53,549 nucleotides of DNA from Streptomyces sp. 150FB (GTDB taxonomy: Bacteria > Actinomycetota > Actinomycetes > Streptomycetales > Streptomycetaceae). The stretch lies in contig NZ_JTHL01000001.1 in NCBI RefSeq assembly GCF_000818195.1, forward strand, positions 4,638,614-4,692,162, in the 5' to 3' direction. Positions 48,988-53,549 of the stretch are shown here, piece after piece. The position numbers and the translations under genes were made by a program. Each line of letters opens with the position of its first letter. The stretch's first letter is position 1. The notes under the pieces are model-generated. The model was not told where the DNA came from. It saw nothing but the letters and a program-made list of their open reading frames with translations, and made no database searches.

Positions 48988-49725
48988 TCAGCCCCCCAGC
49001 CCGAGCAGGCCGTCGGTCAGCCCGGTGCTGCCCGCCAGCCAGGTGTCGTCGTCGAGTCTGCCGTCGCGCATCGATATCAGCCGGTCCGCGGTGGCGGCGA
49101 CCCGCTCGTCATGCGTGACGATCACGAGCGTCTGCCCCGCCGCACGCAGGTCCTCGAAGAGCCGCTGCACTTCGAGGGTCGCCGCCGTGTCCAGATTCCC
49201 GGTCGGCTCGTCGGCCAGCAGCACCAGCGGCTCGTTCGCCAGGGCACGGGCGATGGCCACCCGCTGGCGCTGTCCCCCGGAGAGCTGCCAGGGCAGATGC
49301 CGGCCCCGGTCGGCCAGCCCGACCCGCTCAAGGAGCACGTCCGCGCGGCGCCTGGCCGCCCGCGGCGAGCGCCCGGCCAGCAGCGCGGGCAGCTCCACGT
49401 TCTCCGCCGCCGACAGCTCCTCGACCAGGTGGAAGGCCTGGAAGACGAACCCCACCGACCGGCGTCGCAGCCGGGCGAGAGCGCGCTCGCTCAGGTCGTC
49501 GATGCGCCGTCCCGACAGCCACACCTCCCCCTCGGTGGGCCGCTCCAGACCGCCCAGCAGGTGCAGCAGCGTGGACTTCCCGCAGCCGCTGGGCCCCATC
49601 ACCGCCAGCATCTGTCCGGCGAACACGTCCAGGTCGACGCCGTCGACCGCGCGCACCAGACTCTCCCCCCGGCCATGACTCCTCGACAGGCCACGGGCCC
49701 GGAGCACCCCGTTGAACTCGTTCAT
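48988..49725 (-). CDS. ABC transporter ATP-binding protein (LolD/MacB type)
   Basis: A 245-residue ATPase: Walker A GPSGCGKST, Q-loop FVFQAFHL, signature LSGGQRQRVAIARAL, Walker B LLADEPTGNLD, H-loop VIVTHDE. The FQAFHLVEELSAAENVELP segment is typical of the MacB/LolD subfamily. ATG at 49725 overlaps the PadR gene stop by 4 bases. With the permease it makes an exporter under local PadR control. Confidence 0.95.
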   Translation of the reverse strand: MNEFNGVLRARGLSRSHGRGESLVRAVDGVDLDVFAGQMLAVMGPSGCGKSTLLHLLGGLERPTEGEVWLSGRRIDDLSERALARLRRRSVGFVFQAFHLVEELSAAENVELPALLAGRSPRAARRRADVLLERVGLADRGRHLPWQLSGGQRQRVAIARALANEPLVLLADEPTGNLDTAATLEVQRLFEDLRAAGQTLVIVTHDERVAATADRLISMRDGRLDDDTWLAGSTGLTDGLLGLGG

Positions 49726-50246
49726 TTGTCCTCGGATTCGTATCTGACCTTCGACCAGAATTGGTCGCAGGCCGCCAGCCAGCGCAGGTCCGCCTGAAGT
49801 CGCAGAGCGACCCCCTCCAGCAGCAGGCCGGTGGGCGAGCCGCTCGGCTCGGCCAGCAGCGCGCGCTGCGCCTCACCCAGGCGTCGCATCAGCTCGCGGC
49901 GGTGGGCGGCCACCAGCTCCACCGGGTCGGCGAGCCGGGCCGCGCTCGCCGCGGCGAGCTTGAGATGGAACTCCGCCAGATCCGGCTTCGGCCAGTCCAC
50001 CTCGGTCAGCCAGGTGGCTGCCCGCTGCTGTCCGGCCGGCGTCAGCGCGTACACCTTGCGGTCCGGCGGCCCGTCCGTCCGTTCGTGGACGACCAGTCCC
50101 GCTTTTTCCAGCCGGGCGAGGGTTACGTAGACCTGGCCCGCGTTCATCGACTCGCCGAGCGGACCGAGTGCCCGCCGCAGCAACGTACGCAGGTGGTAGC
50201 CGTGCGACGGCTCCTTGGCGAGCATCGCCAGCACTACGTCTTGCAT
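49722..50246 (-). CDS. PadR-family transcriptional regulator
   Basis: A 174-residue winged-helix regulator: VLAMLAKEPSHGYHLRTLLR, LGESMNAGQVYVTLARLEKA, DGPPDRKVYALTPAG, then a C-terminal helical dimerisation part (about 90-174). It is first in the operon with the ABC exporter. It probably represses the operon through the palindrome at 50256-50282 and is released by the exported compound, as for other PadR-ABC pairs. Confidence 0.92.
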   Translation of the reverse strand: MQDVVLAMLAKEPSHGYHLRTLLRRALGPLGESMNAGQVYVTLARLEKAGLVVHERTDGPPDRKVYALTPAGQQRAATWLTEVDWPKPDLAEFHLKLAAASAARLADPVELVAAHRRELMRRLGEAQRALLAEPSGSPTGLLLEGVALRLQADLRWLAACDQFWSKVRYESEDK

Positions 50247-50255
50247 GCATCCCCC

Positions 50256-50282
50256 TAACGGCTAGCTAATGAATAGCGGTTA
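50256..50282. promoter_or_regulatory. Candidate PadR operator
   Basis: TAACGGCTA (50256-50264) and TAGCGGTTA (50274-50282) form a nearly perfect inverted repeat (8 of 9) with a 9-base AT-rich spacer, 10 bases upstream of the PadR start. Autoregulation inferred from place and symmetry. Confidence 0.6.
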
Positions 50283-50455
50283 TCTGTCGAAGGTGTCAAC
50301 GTCGGGCTGCCGCGCGGGTCGTCACCGGCTTTGCTGAGCAGCCGAGTTGGAGTGCGAGAGGCCGAACCCCTCGGTGTACGCGCCTGGTTGGCGGCCACAT
50401 ACGCGAGACCGTGCTAACGGGGAGGAGCCCGGTGCCGGGGAGTAGCCTCACGGCC

Positions 50456-51445
50456 ATGCATGCGATCACGATTCCGGAATCCGGTGGCCCCGAGGCGCTC
50501 GTCTGGGCCGAGGTGCCAGACCCCGTACCCGGCGAGGGGGAGGTGCTCGTCGACGTCGCGGCGAGCGCGGTCAACCGCGCCGATCTGTTGCAACGCCAGG
50601 GCCACTACGAGCCCCCGCCCGGCGCTTCCCCGTACCCCGGCCTGGAGTGCGCGGGGCGGATCAGCGCGCTCGGGGCCGGGGTCTCCGGCTGGGCCGTCGG
50701 GGACGAGGTGTGCGCGCTGCTGTCCGGCGGCGGGTACGCGGAGAAGGTCGCCGTCCCGTCGGGGCAGTTGCTGCCCGTACCCGACGGCATGGAGACGGCC
50801 GTCGCCGCCTCGCTCCCCGAAGTGGCCTGCACCGTCTGGTCGAACGTCTTCATGATCTCCCACCTGCGGCCCGGTGAGACGCTGCTGCTGCACGGCGGCG
50901 CGAGCGGTATCGGCACGATCGCGATCCAGCTCGCCAAGGCGCTGGGGGCACGGGTCGCCGTCACCGCAGGCAGCCCCGAGAAGCTGGCGCGCTGCGCCGA
51001 GCTGGGTGCCGACATTCTGATCAACTACCGCGACCAGGACTTCGTGGAGGAGATCCACAAGGCCACGGACGGCGCCGGCGCGGATGTCATCCTCGACATC
51101 GTCGGCGCGAAGTACCTCCAGCAGAACGTGCGGGCCCTGGCCGTCAACGGCCGCCTCGCGGTGATCGGCATGCAGGGCGGGGTGAAGGCCGAGCTGAACA
51201 TCGGCGCCCTGCTGAGCAAGCGCGGAGCCATCACGGCGACCTCGCTGCGTGCCCGTCCGGCCGCCGAGAAGGCGGCGATCGTGGCCGCCGTACGCGAGCA
51301 CGTGTGGCCGCTCATCGCCGACGGACACGTGCGTCCCACCGTGGACCAGCGCCTGCCGATGTCCGAGGCCGCCGAGGCGCACCGCGCCCTCGACACCGGC
51401 ACCCACTTCGGCAAGATCCTGCTGATCGCGCCCTCGGCCGCCTGA
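50456..51445 (+). CDS. Zinc-independent NAD(P)H:quinone oxidoreductase
   Basis: A 329-residue MDR-superfamily protein of the QOR/PIG3 type. ITIPESGGPEALVWAEVPDP start, catalytic-domain AVNRADLLQRQGHYEPPPGA and YPGLECAGRI, nucleotide-binding HGGASGIGTIAIQLAKALGA, ADVILDIVGAKYLQQN, and C-terminal THFGKILL. No structural or catalytic zinc Cys set. It reduces quinones with NADPH in the cytosol. ATG at 50456; GGGGAG lies upstream. Divergent from the PadR operon. Confidence 0.92.
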   Translation: MHAITIPESGGPEALVWAEVPDPVPGEGEVLVDVAASAVNRADLLQRQGHYEPPPGASPYPGLECAGRISALGAGVSGWAVGDEVCALLSGGGYAEKVAVPSGQLLPVPDGMETAVAASLPEVACTVWSNVFMISHLRPGETLLLHGGASGIGTIAIQLAKALGARVAVTAGSPEKLARCAELGADILINYRDQDFVEEIHKATDGAGADVILDIVGAKYLQQNVRALAVNGRLAVIGMQGGVKAELNIGALLSKRGAITATSLRARPAAEKAAIVAAVREHVWPLIADGHVRPTVDQRLPMSEAAEAHRALDTGTHFGKILLIAPSAA

Positions 51446-51471
51446 GCCGAGCCCCTGCGCCCCTGAGCCGC

Positions 51472-51514
51472 GAGCGGCCCGGCACCCCCACCAGGTGGGT
51501 GTGCCGGGCCGCTC
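51472..51514. terminator. Bidirectional terminator hairpin between quinone reductase and bpa
   Basis: Arms 51472-51492 and 51494-51514 pair over at least 18 positions with one mismatch (GAGCGGCCCGGCAC and its complement form the base). It lies midway between the two convergent stops. Confidence 0.85.
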
Positions 51515-51551
51515 TCCGTCGTCCTGCCGCCGGTGTCCGCGCCGGAAGGGC

Positions 51552-52103
51552 CTAGAGGTACGGTCCCGAGCGGATCGCGCCGTGGCCACCCTGGCCCTCG
51601 TCGCCTTCCTCCTCCTGGACCGAACCGGGCGGCAGCGCGCGGCGCATCTGTTCGAGCTGGGCCCTGGCCGCCATCTGCTGGGCGAACAGCGCCGTCTGGA
51701 TGCCGTGGAAAAGGCCCTCCAGCCAGCCCACGAGCTGCGCCTGCGCGATCCGCAGCTCAGCCTCCGAGGGGATCGCCTCGTCGGTGAAGGGAAGCGAGAG
51801 CCGCTCCAGTTCCTCGACGAGTTCCGGCGCGAGGCCGTCCTCCAGCTCCTTCACGGAGCCGGCGTGGATCTCCTTGAGCCGTACCCGGCTCGCCTCGTCA
51901 AGGGGCGCGGCCCGCACCTCCTCCAGGAGCTGCTTGATCATGCTGCCGATGCGCATGACCTTCGCCGGCTGCTCGACCATTTCCGTCACAGGGATCTCTC
52001 GCGGGTGGTCATCCCCCGCACCACCGCCGAGCGCCATCCCGTCCTGTCCCACCACGAGGACAGGGGGGCTGTCCTGCGACCGTTCGTTCCTCGGCATGTC
52101 CAT
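51552..52103 (-). CDS. bpa: Bacterial proteasome activator Bpa
   Basis: A 183-residue ATP-independent activator that opens the 20S proteasome gate. ATG at 52103 (MDMPRNERS) is preferred to 52097. A disordered start leads to the four-helix bundle (about residues 48-155: IGSMIKQLLEEVRAAPLDEA, LELEDGL-type VKELEDGLAPELVEELERLS, LVGWLEGLFHGIQTALFAQQ). The C-terminus ends GPYL, matching the GQYL tail by which Bpa docks on the proteasome alpha ring. Proteasome genes are not in the window. Confidence 0.93.
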   Translation of the reverse strand: MDMPRNERSQDSPPVLVVGQDGMALGGGAGDDHPREIPVTEMVEQPAKVMRIGSMIKQLLEEVRAAPLDEASRVRLKEIHAGSVKELEDGLAPELVEELERLSLPFTDEAIPSEAELRIAQAQLVGWLEGLFHGIQTALFAQQMAARAQLEQMRRALPPGSVQEEEGDEGQGGHGAIRSGPYL

Positions 52104-52139
52104 GGGTCCATTGTCTCGCACATGCGCATGGGGCACGCG

Positions 52140-52186
52140 GTGTGCCCCCGTACGAAGGTGTTCGCACCTGTCGTACGGGGGCACAC
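52140..52186 (-). terminator. 20-bp terminator hairpin with TTCG tetraloop
   Basis: Lower stem 52140-52155 with 52171-52186 (16 bp), upper stem AGGTG/CACCT (52156-52160, 52165-52169), loop TTCG (52161-52164), one bulged G (52170). It lies just past the stop of the FtsX-like permease on the minus strand. UUCG is an extra-stable RNA tetraloop. Confidence 0.88.
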
Positions 52187-52204
52187 GGCCGTCTCACCCG
52201 GCGC

Positions 52205-53549
52205 TCACGCCTCCGCCCGGCGGGCCAGCGAGCCGCGCGAGCGTGTGACCAGGGCCGCCAGCAGCGCCGCGCCCAGCGGTACGGCGATCAGCAGAGCCGC
52301 CAGCGTCCCCCACGGCACGACGATCGGGACGTACGGCAGCGTCGCGCCGCCCGAGCCGCTGTTCAGCGCGTTCTCGTACATGGCCATCTGATGCCTGCGG
52401 TCCGTGAGCCGCAGCCCGATCGCGGGCAGGACGCCCGCCAGCGAGCCGAGCACCACACCCATCACGGCCACCACCCCGCACTGGAACCCGCTCAGTGTCC
52501 TGCGTACGCGGGTCGGCGCGCCCACGGCGGCCAGTGTCTTGAGGTCGGCCTCGGCGTCGGCCTGGGCGAGACCGGTCGCGATACCGGCGGCGCCGATGGT
52601 GATCAGCCCGGCGAAGACGGACAGCGCGAGCAGCACGATGTTGTTCTTGCTCGTGTAGCCCTTCTCGATCCGGAGGTTGACCTGGCTTCCTGTCTTGTCC
52701 AGTTCGGAGCTGAGCTGCTGTTCCTGCGCGCTGGTGGGCATGCTCGTGGTCGAGAAGAACGCCCCCACCGGGGCAGTGCCGAGGCCGGCGGCCTTGGCCG
52801 TCGCCGGTGACATCAGCGCCGAGATGCCGTAGGGGTTCTGGTCCGCCGGGATCTGGTGTGCCGTGAACTGCTTGACGACGCCCGGGTACTCCTTCCCCTG
52901 GTCGCGGGCCTTCTGCTCCTTGTCGATGTCGTCGACGATCTTGATGTCGGCCTTGTCGCTCTTGGTCTTGTCGGTGTTGTCGGTGTTGTCGGTTTTTTCA
53001 GTGTTATCGGTGTTGTTGACGTATCTCTTGTCGAGGATGACCAACTGCCCCGCCGCCAGCGCCTTGCCGGCCGTCGGGTCGTCGATGCCGAGCACCTTCA
53101 GCAGCTTCGTGTCACCGACCGCCACATCGATGCCGCTGAAGACGTCGCTGCTCTTGCAGCGCCAGTCGCCGACGAGCTTGCGGCGCTCGGCCGTGCTGAA
53201 CTTGGCTGCCGGATCCACGCCGTCCGGCGTGCTGTCATCGCTCCACAGCGGGCACTGGTTGGCCTTGGGGACGACCAACTCGTAGCTTCCGCACCCGGCA
53301 TCCCTCGCCATGGACTGCGAACAGCTCGCGTTGCCGACGACGATCCGGTCGACGTCGGCCTCCACGTCCACGGGCAGGTTCTTCTGGATCGCCGACCGGG
53401 CGGCAGGCACGTCCCGGCCGCCGTCCTCGTTGATCATGACGGAGACCGCGCCGTACGGAAGCGACGGCTGGTAGGCGGCCTTGTTCTGGGCGTCGTCGCT
53501 CGCCGCGTACATGGCCACGGCCACGGTGCCGGCGACGGCGGCCAGCACG
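52205..53549 (-). CDS. FtsX-like ABC transporter permease, N-terminus beyond window
   Basis: At least 448 codons of a permease whose start lies beyond 53549. The visible part begins within a first membrane segment (LAAVAGTVAVAMYAAS), then a large outside domain with paired Cys (NASCSQSMARDAGCGS, KANQCPLWS, DWRCKSSD) and an Asn/Thr/Asp/Lys repeat. An FtsX core follows: three helices, with KTLAAVGAPTRVRRTLSG as coupling helix, and a tail helix (WGTLAALLIAVPLGAALLAALV). The ATPase partner is probably upstream, outside the window. The terminator at 52140-52186 ends its transcript. Confidence 0.85.
   Translation of the reverse strand, partial: VLAAVAGTVAVAMYAASDDAQNKAAYQPSLPYGAVSVMINEDGGRDVPAARSAIQKNLPVDVEADVDRIVVGNASCSQSMARDAGCGSYELVVPKANQCPLWSDDSTPDGVDPAAKFSTAERRKLVGDWRCKSSDVFSGIDVAVGDTKLLKVLGIDDPTAGKALAAGQLVILDKRYVNNTDNTEKTDNTDNTDKTKSDKADIKIVDDIDKEQKARDQGKEYPGVVKQFTAHQIPADQNPYGISALMSPATAKAAGLGTAPVGAFFSTTSMPTSAQEQQLSSELDKTGSQVNLRIEKGYTSKNNIVLLALSVFAGLITIGAAGIATGLAQADAEADLKTLAAVGAPTRVRRTLSGFQCGVVAVMGVVLGSLAGVLPAIGLRLTDRRHQMAMYENALNSGSGGATLPYVPIVVPWGTLAALLIAVPLGAALLAALVTRSRGSLARRAEA
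52961..53020 (-). repeat. 9-base repeat tract in the permease gene
   Basis: Degenerate copies of GTCGGTGTT on the plus strand encode NTD/KTD triplets in the protein's outside domain (NNTDNTEKTDNTDNTDKTK). The tract is AT-richer than its surroundings and is in frame. Confidence 0.75.

Overview
The window is high-GC actinobacterial chromosome and almost certainly Streptomyces. Codons are strongly G/C-biased in third position, starts are often GTG or TTG, and many genes overlap by ATGA or GTGA. The gene order (cyclophilin, rhomboid, crgA, DUF881, pabA/trpG, two class E sortases, pknB, pbpA, rodA, pstP, fhaB, fhaA, tRNA-Leu) is the conserved block that lies a few tens of kb from dnaA/oriC in Streptomyces. 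A perfect parS site and a cluster of DnaA boxes fit this origin-proximal position.

Region 1 (1-4.6 kb): an ECF-like sigma factor is translationally coupled to an O6-alkylguanine-DNA methyltransferase. A second, frameshifted methyltransferase lies upstream. The upstream methyltransferase and the sigma gene share a promoter-like motif with identical spacing. An EF-hand protein, a secreted DUF6344-type protein, a DUF5324 protein and a cyclophilin follow. Region 2 (4.8-20 kb): rhomboid protease, DnaA-box cluster, CrgA, DUF881 protein, a 60-residue membrane protein, glutamine amidotransferase and SrtE1/SrtE2. Then comes an intruding antirepressor-like/Mrr nuclease gene, followed by the PASTA kinase/PP2C/FHA/PBP/RodA cell-wall growth operon on the minus strand. 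Region 3 (20-26 kb): tRNA-Leu(CAG), an LAXTG-anchored surface protein (a likely substrate of the sortases in region 2), azoreductase with a divergent HxlR regulator, a DUF2252 protein, a J-domain protein and a rhodanese.

Region 4 (26-38 kb): phenylacetyl-CoA epoxidase genes paaABCDE; a DUF5819/HTTM pair that recalls SdpA/SdpB; a TrmH-family methyltransferase; paaN; a 3-hydroxyacyl-CoA dehydrogenase with a TetR (PaaR-like) regulator; and an AraC-family regulator carrying a TTA codon. Region 5 (38-42.5 kb): Lrp/AsnC regulator divergent from a three-gene branched-chain 2-oxoacid dehydrogenase operon (bkd). One near-identical palindromic operator occurs before paaA, between paaN and the dehydrogenase gene, and before bkdA, so one TetR protein may join the two catabolic systems.

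Region 6 (42.6-53.5 kb): MobA-DUF6457 fusion, MoeA, a K+ channel whose start overlaps parS, a divergent PRPP synthetase, an FtsX-type ABC exporter with a PadR regulator, a zinc-independent quinone oxidoreductase, the proteasome activator Bpa, and the C-terminal part of another FtsX-like permease cut by the window edge. No CRISPR array, rRNA gene, insertion sequence or integrase was seen. All calls come from reading the sequence; no database search was run.
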